A stretch of DNA of 64,000 bases from Streptomyces gilvus (GTDB taxonomy: Bacteria > Actinomycetota > Actinomycetes > Streptomycetales > Streptomycetaceae), in the NCBI RefSeq assembly GCF_022513565.1, contig NZ_JAKWBE010000006.1, forward strand, positions 1 to 64,000, in the 5' to 3' direction. Below the pieces are notes generated by a model, which worked only from the letters and a program-made list of their open reading frames with translations, did no database searches and had not been told where the DNA came from. Position 1 is the first letter of the stretch. The number at the start of each line of letters is the position of its first letter. Both the position numbers and the translations under genes were made by a program. Shown piece after piece: positions 35,060 to 43,941 of the stretch.

Positions 35060-36726
35060 TGTCCAGCCCTGTCATCAACGCCCTCCGTCGGCTGGGCATC
35101 CTCGCCGCGCTGCTGGGCATCCTCGCCGTTCCGACCACCGCCACCCCGGCCTCTGCCGACAGCTACACCCCCATCGCCGGCGCCGGATCCACCTGGGCCG
35201 AGAACGCCGTCGACGAGTGGCGCCGGGCCGTCAACCAGTACGGCATGCGCATCAGTTACGCCGGCACCGGCTCCTCCGACGGCCGCCGTCAGTTCCTCTC
35301 CGGCACCGTCGACTTCGCGGTCTCGGACATCCCCTTCCAGACCCACCCCACCGACGGCAGCGCGGCGGAACGCCCCGCGCAAGGGTCGTACGCCTACATG
35401 CCGATCGTCGCCGGCGGCACCGTCTTCATGTATCACCTGACCGTCAACGGCCAGCGCGTCACCAACCTCCGCCTCTCCGGCGACGTCGTCACCAAGATCT
35501 TCACCGGGGTCGTCAAGACCTGGGACGACCCGGCGATCAAGGCCGACAACCCGGGTCTGCAGCTCCCGCACCGCCCGGTCGTGCCGGTCGTCCGCTCCGA
35601 CGGCTCCGGCTCCACCGCCCAGTTCACGATGTGGATGGCCAACCAGCACAGGGCGCTGTGGCAGGCGTACTGCGCCAAGGTGGGCCGCTCCGGGGCGTGT
35701 GGGCAGACCTCGTACTACCCGACCGTCTCCGGCATGATCGCCCAGTCCGGCGACCTCGGCGTCGCGGGCTACGTCGCGCAGAACTACGGCGAGGGCGCGA
35801 TCGGTTACGTCAACTACTCCTACGCCCTCAACGCGCACTATCCCGTCGCCAAGGTCCTCAACCACGCCGGCTACTACACCGAGCCGACCCCGCAGAACGT
35901 GGCGGTCTCGCTGCTCAAGGCGAAGATCAACACGGACAAGAGCTCCGCGGACTACCTCACCCAGCAGCTCGACGGCGTCTACACCGACAGTGACCGGCGC
36001 AATTACCCGCTCTCCAGCTACTCGTACATGATCCTGCCGCTGAAGGTGCAGGGCACCTTCACCAAGGCCAAGGGCAAGACGCTGGGCGCGTTCTCGTACT
36101 ACTTCATGTGCCAGGGCCAGCAACAGGCGCCGCAGCTGGGCTACTCGCCGCTGCCGATCAACCTGGTGCAGGCGGGCTTCGACCAGATCCGCCGCATCCC
36201 GGGCGTGCAGACGCAGAACATCAACATCAAGGGCTGCAACAACCCGACCTTCACCGCCGACGGCCGCAACAGGCTCGCGGAGACGGCCCCTTACCCCGCC
36301 GCCTGCGACAAGCAGGGCGCGGCCCCCTGCACGACCGGCAGCGGGGGCGCCAAGTCCGGCAGCGGAGGCGGGAGTTCGGGCGGCGGCGGCACCGGCGGGT
36401 CCACGGGCGGTTCGGCCGGCGGGTCCTCCGGTGGCACGACGGGCGGGGGCGGTGCGGCGGCCGGGGGCGCCGGCACCTCCGCGCAGCCCTCCGTCGACCC
36501 CGACACCGGCCAGACCATCGCCGCCGATGGAACGGGCACCGGGGCCGCCACGACCGCGGGCGGCACCATCGCCCTCGCGCAGCCCGTCGCGGTGGCCGGA
36601 CACAGCGGCTGGACGACCACACAGACCCTGATGGTGCTCGCCGTCTTCCTGGTGCTCAGTCTGGTCCTGCTGCCCTCGCTGGTCTCCCGCCTCATCAGCC
36701 GCGCCTCGGACGGGGGTTCGCGATGA
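35059..36726 (+). CDS. Membrane-anchored PstS-like binding protein
   Basis: The 555-residue protein has a signal peptide (LGILAALLGILAVPTTATPASA), then a PstS-type domain: PIAGAGSTWAENAVDEWRR, ISYAGTGSSDGRRQFLSGTV, LSGDVVTKIFTGVVKTWDDP and RSDGSGSTAQFTMW. These are the phosphate-contact loops of PstS, including the GSG-S/T motif. After residue ~430 comes a Gly/Ser-rich linker and a C-terminal transmembrane helix (LMVLAVFLVLSLVLLPSLV) with a basic tail. Typical Streptomyces PstS is a lipoprotein; this one is tethered by a helix instead. It overlaps the next ATG. Confidence 0.85.
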   Translation: MSSPVINALRRLGILAALLGILAVPTTATPASADSYTPIAGAGSTWAENAVDEWRRAVNQYGMRISYAGTGSSDGRRQFLSGTVDFAVSDIPFQTHPTDGSAAERPAQGSYAYMPIVAGGTVFMYHLTVNGQRVTNLRLSGDVVTKIFTGVVKTWDDPAIKADNPGLQLPHRPVVPVVRSDGSGSTAQFTMWMANQHRALWQAYCAKVGRSGACGQTSYYPTVSGMIAQSGDLGVAGYVAQNYGEGAIGYVNYSYALNAHYPVAKVLNHAGYYTEPTPQNVAVSLLKAKINTDKSSADYLTQQLDGVYTDSDRRNYPLSSYSYMILPLKVQGTFTKAKGKTLGAFSYYFMCQGQQQAPQLGYSPLPINLVQAGFDQIRRIPGVQTQNINIKGCNNPTFTADGRNRLAETAPYPAACDKQGAAPCTTGSGGAKSGSGGGSSGGGGTGGSTGGSAGGSSGGTTGGGGAAAGGAGTSAQPSVDPDTGQTIAADGTGTGAATTAGGTIALAQPVAVAGHSGWTTTQTLMVLAVFLVLSLVLLPSLVSRLISRASDGGSR

Positions 36727-39329
36727 GCCGGGTACGACGTCTGCTGCTGAGGGTCGTCGCCGGAACCACCGTCGGCGCGCTCGCCGGGTTCGCCGTTGCC
36801 CAGTCGGCTCCGCCGGCGACTGCTGCGAGCTCCTCCGCCGTCACGGTGTCGGGGCGCGGCGAGTTCAGCACCATGAAGTTCACGGTCTCCCAGACCAGCC
36901 ACCTCACCAGCCAGGCGATCACGGTCTCCTGGACCGGCGGCACCCCCACGACCTTCGCCGGCACGCAGTTCAACACGGACTTCGTGCAGATCATGCAGTG
37001 CTGGGGCGACGACGACGGCATGGTGCCGTCCAACCCCGGTCCGCCGCGCACCCAGTGCCAGTACGGCGCCTCCCCGACCACCGACCGCACCAGCTGGCCG
37101 GGCAACGACTACGACGACACCCGCAAGGTCTTCTACAGCGCCGACCCCACCAACTACGGCCAGGACAACCGGTACGGCGCCGCCAACCCCAACGCGCCCG
37201 GCGAGGTCCCCTTCAAGTCGGTCGACGGCACCACGGTCACGACCAACACCCAGAACAACCCGTTCTTCAACCGCAACACCACCAACGAGGTCGACTTCGC
37301 CCGCACCGGCGCCGGCGGCACCGGCACCGAGTACTTCGAGGTGCAGACCGCCAACGAGGCCCCGCACCTGGGCTGCGGCACACCGGTGACGACGAACGGG
37401 GTGACGAAGCCGCGCGACTGCTGGCTGGTGATCGTCCCGCAGGGCCACCTCGACGTGGACGGCAAGCCGTACACCGACCACAGCCAGGTCAACGCGGGCT
37501 CCCCGGTCTCCTCCACCAACTGGCACAACCGCATCGCGATCCCGCTGCACTTCAACTCGGTCGGCACCAACTGCGCCCTCGGCGCCAAGGAACGCCCCAC
37601 CACCGGCAGCGAGCTGGCCGCCGACGCCATGACCAGCTGGCAGGCGGCGCTGTGCCCGGCCGGGAAGGTGTACAGCTACACCGAGCAGGGCGAGCCCGAC
37701 GCCCGGGGCCGGCTCGGCAACGACGGCTCCTCCGGACTCGCCTTCACCACCCGGGCGCTCGGGGCCGACGCCAGTTCGGCCGCGCCCCCGGACACCACGA
37801 CGTACGCCCCGGTCGCGCTCTCCGGAGCCGTCATCGGCTTCACCATCGAACGCAGACCGAAGGCGGGGGCGCCCGACTCGGTGACGAAGCTCGCCGGGAC
37901 GAAGGTGGAGTCGATCAGGCTCACGCCCCGTCTGGTCGCCAAGCTGCTCACCGAGTCGTACCGCAACTCGACGTGGGGAGCGGTGGTCGGTTCCACCGTC
38001 GCCAAGAAGTACGGCTGGGCGCGGAACAACCCGGCCGGCCTGGCGAGCGACCCCGAGTTCATCGCGCTCAACCCCGAGTTCGCGTATCTGTCGGTCGCCG
38101 AGACCCCGGCCACCGACACCGACCTGATGACCTCGCTCGGCCACAGCGACACCGCGCACGACCTGTGGCAGTGGATCTGGGCGGACAAGGAGGCCCGGCA
38201 GTTCCTCGCCGGTGTCCCCGACGACGACGGGATGCGGGTCAACCCGTACTACAGCACCAACGCCGACCTGAACCCGACCGGCGCCGCCTTCGACCCCTCG
38301 AACCTCGACGAGTACCCGAAGAGCGACCCCTGGTGCACGATCCCGCCCGGCACCGGCGCCACGCTCCAGCAGTGCATGACCGACTTCCACCCGTACGTGG
38401 ACGACATGCACGCCGGTGCCCTGCACACCCGGCGCGCCGACATCCTGTGGAAGTCGAGCTGGGACGCGCTCGCCAGTCCGCCGGCCTTCAAGAGCCCCGG
38501 CCCGCAGATGGTCGGCTCGCGCTTCGTCATCACCGTCACGGACGCGGCCTCCGCCGCCCGCTACGGCCTCCAGACGGCACAGCTGCGCAACGCGGCGGGC
38601 GAGTTCGTCGCCCCGACGACCGACTCCCTGACCGCCGCCGCGAAGAGCGCCGCCGGGAAGACGGTCGCCGAGATCACCCCCGCGGGCGCCACCGCCAAGG
38701 ACGCCTATCCGCTGGCCCAGCTGGTCTACGCGGCCGCCCGGCCCGCCAAGCTCACCGCCGACGCCCGCCGGGACTACGCGGCCCTGCTGCGGTACGCGGC
38801 GGGCAACGGGCAGCTCAGCGGCGCCGACCCGGGCCGGCTGCCGGCCGGGTACGCCCCGCTGCCGCAGCGGCTGCGGGCGCGTGCCCTGCAGGTCGCGGCC
38901 ACGCTCGAGCACTTCAAGGGCGGCTCCGCGGACGGCGGTTCCGGGTCGTCCGCGGGGTCCGGCGGCACCGGCACGGGCGGCTCGACGGGCGCCGGCTCCT
39001 CGGGCGGCGCGGCCACCGACGGCGGCGCCGGTACGCCGAGCGCGGGCGCGAGCACCTCGCCGAGCCCGCAGGCCTCGTACGACGGCGGAAAGGCCGTCCA
39101 GACAACGGCCGCCGGCAACACCCCCGCCGACCCGGCCGACCCGCTGCGCTACGCCGTCCCGGTCGGTGCCGTCCTCGGCGCCGTGGCCGGCGCGGGCGCC
39201 CCCTTCGCGGGCGGCAGCCGACCGCGCCTGCCGCTGCGCGTGCCCCTCCCCGGGAGACGGACGGTGACGCTCGTACCGGACACCCTGCCGGAGCGGCTGC
39301 GCAGGCTGCTGCCGCCGGGCCGGGGGTGA
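36723..39329 (+). CDS. Giant exported PstS-like protein, 868 residues
   Basis: The protein has a signal peptide and a very long extracellular region. From about residue 360 it has phosphate-binding-protein-like landmarks, for example VALSGAVIGFTIERR, ESIRLTPRLVAKLLTESYRN (compare the PstS segment LSGDVVTKIFTG) and LNPEFAYLSVAETPATDTDL. The first 350 residues (beta-rich, with CWGDDDGMVPSNPGPPRTQC) match nothing I know. A Gly/Ser linker and a weak C-terminal hydrophobic segment (YAVPVGAVLGAVAGAGAPFA) suggest membrane anchoring. ATG at 36723 overlaps the preceding stop. The binding-protein relationship is inferred from motif order. Confidence 0.75.
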   Translation: MSRVRRLLLRVVAGTTVGALAGFAVAQSAPPATAASSSAVTVSGRGEFSTMKFTVSQTSHLTSQAITVSWTGGTPTTFAGTQFNTDFVQIMQCWGDDDGMVPSNPGPPRTQCQYGASPTTDRTSWPGNDYDDTRKVFYSADPTNYGQDNRYGAANPNAPGEVPFKSVDGTTVTTNTQNNPFFNRNTTNEVDFARTGAGGTGTEYFEVQTANEAPHLGCGTPVTTNGVTKPRDCWLVIVPQGHLDVDGKPYTDHSQVNAGSPVSSTNWHNRIAIPLHFNSVGTNCALGAKERPTTGSELAADAMTSWQAALCPAGKVYSYTEQGEPDARGRLGNDGSSGLAFTTRALGADASSAAPPDTTTYAPVALSGAVIGFTIERRPKAGAPDSVTKLAGTKVESIRLTPRLVAKLLTESYRNSTWGAVVGSTVAKKYGWARNNPAGLASDPEFIALNPEFAYLSVAETPATDTDLMTSLGHSDTAHDLWQWIWADKEARQFLAGVPDDDGMRVNPYYSTNADLNPTGAAFDPSNLDEYPKSDPWCTIPPGTGATLQQCMTDFHPYVDDMHAGALHTRRADILWKSSWDALASPPAFKSPGPQMVGSRFVITVTDAASAARYGLQTAQLRNAAGEFVAPTTDSLTAAAKSAAGKTVAEITPAGATAKDAYPLAQLVYAAARPAKLTADARRDYAALLRYAAGNGQLSGADPGRLPAGYAPLPQRLRARALQVAATLEHFKGGSADGGSGSSAGSGGTGTGGSTGAGSSGGAATDGGAGTPSAGASTSPSPQASYDGGKAVQTTAAGNTPADPADPLRYAVPVGAVLGAVAGAGAPFAGGSRPRLPLRVPLPGRRTVTLVPDTLPERLRRLLPPGRG

Positions 39330-39504
39330 GCACCGTGCCACGGGCCGAGGCGGGCATCGGCCCGCCCCCGGGCGGGAGTTGACACCGGGCCGCTTCAACC
39401 CCGCCCGGTGCCGAGCCCGCGTGTGCCCCTCGGCGCGCGGCCCTCACCGGCCCGCGTCCCACCCCTCCGAGCCGAGCCCCCGCGGGGCCCGCGCTCCCAC
39501 AGAC

Positions 39505-39541
39505 GGCCGTCCGCCCCGAAAGGCAGTCGGGGCGGACGGCC
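39505..39541 (+). terminator. Strong hairpin before the PstS-Ig gene
   Basis: A perfect 15-bp stem (39505-39519 with 39527-39541; core GCCGTCCGCCCCGA) has a 7-nt loop. It ends 49 nt before the next ATG, so it may end or attenuate transcription from the upstream genes. Confidence 0.8.
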
Positions 39542-39590
39542 CGTACCACCCTGCCAGATCCACCCCTTCGCACAGTCACGGAGACTCTCG

Positions 39591-41588
39591 ATGCGCAGAA
39601 CGCGCTCTACGGCGGCGCTCGTCGCCGCAGCCGTGGTGGCCGGCGGCCTGGCTCTCGCGAGCCCGGCGTACGCCGACCCCACCCCCGCGGGGACCTTCCG
39701 CCAGCTGGTCGGCGTGGGCTCCGACACCACCCAGGACGTGCTCAACGCCCTCGCCGGCGACACCGTGGCCGGCCAGAGCTACGCCGCCACCGCCGTGAAG
39801 TCGGCGGGCGGTGCCGGCCTCGCCTCCTACGACGCGATCGAGCCCGGCACCGGCTCCACCACGTCGGACATCACGACCCGTTCCGGCGGGCCGTCCTTCC
39901 TGCGCCCGAACGGATCCGGCAAGGGCCGTCTCGCCCTGAGCGAGTCGCTGACCGGCGACAAGTTCCCGGACTCCACCGGTGTCGCCATCAAGGGGCAGGT
40001 CGACTTCGCGCGCTCCTCCAGCGGCCCGTCCTTCTCCGGCAGCGCGCTCACCTACATCCCGATGGCGCGTGACGCGATCGGCGTGGCGGTGCGCGGCTCC
40101 GGTCTGGACACCCTGACGGTGGCCCAGTTGCACGACATCTACGTCGGCACGCTCACCACGGTGAACGGTCAGACCGTGCACCCGAAGATCCCGCAGAGCG
40201 GTTCGGGCACCCGTAAGTTCTTCCTGTCGATCCTCGGCCTGCAGGACTCGGACCTCGCCCCGAGCGTCCAGGCGGTCCAGGAGAACCAGGGCAACAGCGC
40301 GCTCACCGAGGACGGCGCCCTCGTCCCGTTCTCCGTCGGCAGCTGGATCGCCCAGAACAACGGCGTGGCCCCCGACTACACCAAGACCTCCGTCGCGGGC
40401 GGCGGGCACCTGGCCGCCATCCAGCTGCCGGGCGACGCCGGTGCCACCAGCCCGGTGACCACAGTCAACGGCAAGCTCGCCGCCGTCGACGCCTACTACG
40501 AGAACGCCACCTTCGGCCGCGACGTCTACAACGTCGTGCCGACCCGGGCGATCGACCCGACGAGCATCTTCTTCGACAAGGACCTCTACGACGTCTTCGT
40601 CACCAGCGGCAGCCACACCGCCGCCCTGGCCTCCGACGACGCCGAGAAGGTCATCGCCGCCTTCGGCTTCGTCAACGAGTCCTACAACGGCTACGTCAAC
40701 CTCGCCAACAAGCACGTCAAGCAGGGCGGCCTGGAGGAGACCGGTGTCTCCACCGCCGTCCCGGACGCGCCCAGGCTGAAGGCCACCACCGGCGACGCGA
40801 GCCTGAAGCTGAGCTGGACCGCCCCGGCCGCCACCGCGCTGCCGCTGACCGACTACCGCGTCACGCTGACCGACGCGGGCGGCGCGGTCGTCGCGGTCAA
40901 GAACGTGCCGGCCACCACAACCTCGTACAGCTTCACCGGTCTCGCGCTGGGCAAGTACACCGCCACGGTCACCGGTGACAACCTCAACGGCACCGGTGCC
41001 GCGTCCACCTGGACCGGCTCGGTCAAGTACAAGAGCGCCACCACCGCCACGGTCGCCACGACCCCCTATGGCAAGGCCCCGAAGGTCGCCGTCACCGTGA
41101 CCGGCAGCCACGGCGTCAAGCCGACCGGCAAGGTCACCGTGAAGGAGGGCTCCACCGTCCTCGGCAGCGGCACCCTCGACGGCTCCGGCAAGGTCACCGT
41201 GGCCCTGTCGAACCACCTCAAGGTGGCCACGCACACGCTGACCGTCTCCTACGGCGGCGCCGCCAAGCTGAACTCCTCCTCGGCGACCGCCACCCTGAAG
41301 GTCACCAAGGCCACCGCCTCCGTCGCGAGCACCGCGCCCGCCTCGGTCAGCCACACCGCGCGCGCCAAGGTCACCGTCAAGGTCACCGCGACCGGCACCA
41401 CGCCGACCGGCACGGTGAAGGTCTACGAGGGCTCCAGGCTGCTCGGCACCGGCACCCTCAGCGGCGGCAAGGTGACGATCACCCTGCCGAAGCTGGCCCG
41501 GGGCAAGCACAGCCTGCACGCCACCTACGCGGGCTCCGCGACGGTGAACGCCAAGACCGGCCCCGTCTTCACGATCAAGTCCACCTGA
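39591..41588 (+). CDS. Secreted PstS-like protein fused to FnIII and Ig-like repeats
   Basis: The 665-residue protein has a Sec signal (LVAAAVVAGGLALASPAYA), a PstS-type domain of about 360 residues (FRQLVGVGSDTTQDVLNALA, DFARSSSGPSF, TLTVAQLHDIYVGTLT, IPQSGSGTRKFFLSIL), one FnIII-like domain (PDAPRLKATTGDASLKLSW), and two or three bacterial Ig-like domains (PTGKVTVKEGSTVLGSG, PTGTVKVYEGSRLLGTG). There is no anchor, so it should be released or wall-bound. The SGSGT motif needed for anion contact is kept. Hairpins lie both 49 nt upstream and 14 nt downstream, so it may be made at a different level from its neighbours. Confidence 0.85.
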   Translation: MRRTRSTAALVAAAVVAGGLALASPAYADPTPAGTFRQLVGVGSDTTQDVLNALAGDTVAGQSYAATAVKSAGGAGLASYDAIEPGTGSTTSDITTRSGGPSFLRPNGSGKGRLALSESLTGDKFPDSTGVAIKGQVDFARSSSGPSFSGSALTYIPMARDAIGVAVRGSGLDTLTVAQLHDIYVGTLTTVNGQTVHPKIPQSGSGTRKFFLSILGLQDSDLAPSVQAVQENQGNSALTEDGALVPFSVGSWIAQNNGVAPDYTKTSVAGGGHLAAIQLPGDAGATSPVTTVNGKLAAVDAYYENATFGRDVYNVVPTRAIDPTSIFFDKDLYDVFVTSGSHTAALASDDAEKVIAAFGFVNESYNGYVNLANKHVKQGGLEETGVSTAVPDAPRLKATTGDASLKLSWTAPAATALPLTDYRVTLTDAGGAVVAVKNVPATTTSYSFTGLALGKYTATVTGDNLNGTGAASTWTGSVKYKSATTATVATTPYGKAPKVAVTVTGSHGVKPTGKVTVKEGSTVLGSGTLDGSGKVTVALSNHLKVATHTLTVSYGGAAKLNSSSATATLKVTKATASVASTAPASVSHTARAKVTVKVTATGTTPTGTVKVYEGSRLLGTGTLSGGKVTITLPKLARGKHSLHATYAGSATVNAKTGPVFTIKST

Positions 41589-41601
41589 TCCATCTCCCCC
41601 C

Positions 41602-41635
41602 GGCTGCCGGGGAGGGCCCCTCCTCCCCGGCAGCC
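41602..41635 (+). terminator. Perfect 14-bp hairpin after the PstS-Ig gene
   Basis: GGCTGCCGGGGAGG (41602-41615) pairs exactly with 41622-41635 around a 6-nt loop. The next gene begins at 41669 with its own AAGGAGG. Confidence 0.85.
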
Positions 41636-41668
41636 CCCTCTCGAACTTCCCGAAGGAGGCGGACCGCC

Positions 41669-42559
41669 GTGACACTCGCCGTACCCCTCACGCTCACGCG
41701 CGTCCGGAGCGTCACCGTCGTCCGCCATCTCGCCCGGGGCGGCCTGCTCAGCCTCGCCGCCCTGCTGCTCGGCATCACCGCCCAGCTGCTGCTGGTCAGC
41801 GGTATCCAGGAGCGGTCCGCGCAGCACTCCGCCTTCGACGAGCTGCGCGGCCAACTCGCCCTGGGGACCGCGCCTGTCGCGCAGACCGACCAGCAGGGCA
41901 GGCTACTCGCGCCGGGCACGCCGGTCGCGATCGTCGGCATCCCCAGGCTGGGGACGACGCAGGTGGTCCTGGAGGGCACCGACTCCTCGGTGCTGACGGA
42001 CGGGCCCGGCCACCGCCGGGACACCCCGATGCCCGGGCAGGCCGGCACCAGCGTGCTGATGGGGCGGGCCGCGGCCTACGGCGGACCGTTCCGCGGGCTC
42101 GGCTCGATGTCGTCCGGCGACCGGATCACCGTGGTCACCGGGCAGGGCAAGGCGACGTACCAGGTGCTGGACGTGCGCCGGGCCGGTGATCCGGCACCCG
42201 CGCCTGTGGCCGCCGGCAAGGGGCGGCTGGTGCTGGTCACCGCGACCGGCGCCCGGTTCGTGCCGGCCGGGGTCCTGCGCGTCGACGCCGACCTGGTCTC
42301 CGCGCCCTTCCAGACGCCGACGGCGGTGATCCGTACCGGCACGCTGCCCGGCTCCGAGGAGCCGCTGGCCCGGCCCTCCGGGGTGCCGTGGCCGCTGGTG
42401 ATGTGGCTGCAGGCGCTGCTGCTGGCCGCCGTCGCCGCCGTGTGGGCCTGGCACCGCTGGGGCCGCCACCAGACGTGGATCGTCTTCGCGCCCCTCGTCG
42501 CGGTGCTGGGCCTCCAGGTCGCCACGCGCACCACCGAACTCCTGCCGAACCTGTTGTGA
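41669..42559 (+). CDS. Sortase-fold protein without catalytic residues
   Basis: This 296-residue protein has an N-terminal transmembrane helix (LSLAALLLGITAQLLLVSG), a sortase D/E-like domain, and two C-terminal helices. The order PVAIVGIPRLGTTQVVLEG, VLTDGPGHRRDTPMPGQAG, SVLMGRAAAYGGPFRGL, LVLVTATGARFVPAGVLRV matches class E sortases block by block. However, the catalytic His of GHR is Arg133, the catalytic Cys of TxTC is Ala192, and the catalytic Arg is not at its usual place. It is therefore expected to be inactive as a transpeptidase. GTG 41669 follows AAGGAGG by 9 nt; PstB starts 1 nt after its stop. Confidence 0.8.
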   Translation: MTLAVPLTLTRVRSVTVVRHLARGGLLSLAALLLGITAQLLLVSGIQERSAQHSAFDELRGQLALGTAPVAQTDQQGRLLAPGTPVAIVGIPRLGTTQVVLEGTDSSVLTDGPGHRRDTPMPGQAGTSVLMGRAAAYGGPFRGLGSMSSGDRITVVTGQGKATYQVLDVRRAGDPAPAPVAAGKGRLVLVTATGARFVPAGVLRVDADLVSAPFQTPTAVIRTGTLPGSEEPLARPSGVPWPLVMWLQALLLAAVAAVWAWHRWGRHQTWIVFAPLVAVLGLQVATRTTELLPNLL

Positions 42560-42560
42560 G

Positions 42561-43427
42561 GTGTCCCAAGTGACCGAAGTGACCGAAGTGACGACCGACT
42601 CCCTGTCCGACACGGTCGTCCTGCCGCCGGTCGAGACCGCCGGCGCGAGCGCCCCCGCCACGATCGAGGCCCGGTCGGTCTCGGCGTGGTTCGGCGGGCA
42701 CCAGGTGCTCAGCCAGGTGTCGCTGACCATGCCCGCGGGGCGGGTCACCGCGCTCATCGGGCCGTCCGGATGCGGCAAGTCGACGTTCCTGCGCACGCTC
42801 AACCGGATGCACGAGCTGATCCCGGGGGCGCAGTTCGGGGGCGAGGTGCTCTTCGAGGGCGAGGACATCTACGACGCCTCCTGGCGGCTGACGGACGCCC
42901 GCCGCAGGATCGGCATGGTCTTCCAGAAGCCGAACCCGTTCCCCGCGATGTCGATCTACGACAACGTGGTGGCCGGTCTCCGGCTGACCGGCACCCGCGC
43001 GAGCCGCCGGGAGAAGGACGAGCTGGTGGAGGAGTCGCTGTCCCGGGCCGGTCTGTGGAAGGAGGTCCGCGACCGGCTGCGCAAACCGGGCGGCGCGCTC
43101 TCCGGCGGCCAGCAGCAGCGCCTGTGCATCGCCCGGGCGTTGGCGGTACGGCCTCGGGTCCTGCTGATGGACGAGCCGTGCTCGGCGCTGGACCCGACCT
43201 CGACCCGCCGTGTGGAGGAGACCATCCACGAGCTCGCCGACCAGGTGACGGTCGTGATCGTCACCCACAACATGCAGCAGGCGGCCCGCGTCTCCCAGCA
43301 GTGCGCCTTCTTCCTCGCCGAGCAGGGCACCCCCGGCGGCATCGTCGAGGCGGGCCCGACGGACGACGTCTTCGGCACCCCGAAGGACCAGCGCACGGCG
43401 GACTACGTGGCGGGCCGCTTCGGCTGA
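42561..43427 (+). CDS. pstB: Phosphate-type ABC transporter ATPase PstB
   Basis: The 288-residue ATPase has Walker A GPSGCGKST, Q-loop VFQKPNPFP, signature ALSGGQQQR, Walker B LLMDEPCSALDP and the H-loop VTHNMQQAARVS. The FQKPNPFP and NMQQAARVS segments are PstB hallmarks. About 35 extra residues precede the domain. It is separated from pstC and pstA by four genes, whereas Pst operons normally run S-C-A-B. GTG 42561 lies 1 nt after the sortase-like gene, suggesting coupling. Confidence 0.92.
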   Translation: MSQVTEVTEVTTDSLSDTVVLPPVETAGASAPATIEARSVSAWFGGHQVLSQVSLTMPAGRVTALIGPSGCGKSTFLRTLNRMHELIPGAQFGGEVLFEGEDIYDASWRLTDARRRIGMVFQKPNPFPAMSIYDNVVAGLRLTGTRASRREKDELVEESLSRAGLWKEVRDRLRKPGGALSGGQQQRLCIARALAVRPRVLLMDEPCSALDPTSTRRVEETIHELADQVTVVIVTHNMQQAARVSQQCAFFLAEQGTPGGIVEAGPTDDVFGTPKDQRTADYVAGRFG

Positions 43428-43442
43428 CCGGAGGAGGCGGGG

Positions 43443-43862
43443 ATGCGTGTGCTCGACCTCTCCTTTCGCGGCGTTTGGGTCGATAATCGAGGCATGAGTA
43501 CGGCGACGTTTGTCATGGCGGCCACGTCGGTGGACGTAAGCCACGTGGTCGGCGCCTTCATCGGTGGCCTGGTCATCGCCGGTGCCCTGGTCTGGGCCTT
43601 CTGGTTCGGCATGCGGGTGCGCGACCGTGAGCTGCCGCGGCCGCTCCCGGACGAGCAGCCCCACCTTCCCGACGGCGGAGCCGTCCGCGAGATGCGCGAG
43701 GTGCGCGAACCGGACGAGGTTCCGCTCTCCGAGGACGGGAAGCGGCTGATGCCCCACGAGATGCATCGCGCGTCGAGCAGGACGGGCAAGGACCAGCACC
43801 GACGGCGCTGGATGCCCGGCTCCAGCGGCTCCTTCGGCAGCGGCGGCCTGGGCGTGCGCTAG
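43443..43862 (+). CDS. DUF6479-type small membrane protein
   Basis: The protein has one N-terminal helix (VVGAFIGGLVIAGALVWAFW), then a conserved cytoplasmic stretch (RDRELPRPLPDEQPHLPDGG, REVREPDEVPLSEDGKRLMP) and a Gly/Ser tail. ATG 43443 has GGAGGAGG 5 nt upstream; ATG 43494 fits the family's usual N terminus better and could be read from a leaderless transcript (GATAAT at 43482-43487). The 3' end is repeated twice more downstream. Function is unknown. Confidence 0.7.
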   Translation: MRVLDLSFRGVWVDNRGMSTATFVMAATSVDVSHVVGAFIGGLVIAGALVWAFWFGMRVRDRELPRPLPDEQPHLPDGGAVREMREVREPDEVPLSEDGKRLMPHEMHRASSRTGKDQHRRRWMPGSSGSFGSGGLGVR

Positions 43863-43919
43863 CGGCGCGCGGCGCCTGGGCGTGCGCTAGCGGCGCGCGG
43901 CGGCCTGGGCGTGCGCTAG
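43847..43919. repeat. Three tandem copies of a gene's 3' end
   Basis: CCTGGGCGTGCGCTAG occurs at 43847, 43875 and 43904 (spacing 28 and 29 nt). The first copy holds the last codons and the TAG stop of the DUF6479-type gene; the other two lie beyond it, joined by GCGGCGCGCGG. Confidence 0.9.
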
Positions 43920-43941
43920 TGACGCGGCGGGCGCGGCCGGC

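Noticed and set aside
36291..39398. A 1035-residue open frame antisense to the giant PstS-like gene
   Set aside because: Its composition (Gly/Arg/Val-rich, repetitive) is that of a shadow frame; the plus strand has a signal peptide, overlap with the preceding gene and PstS-like motifs.
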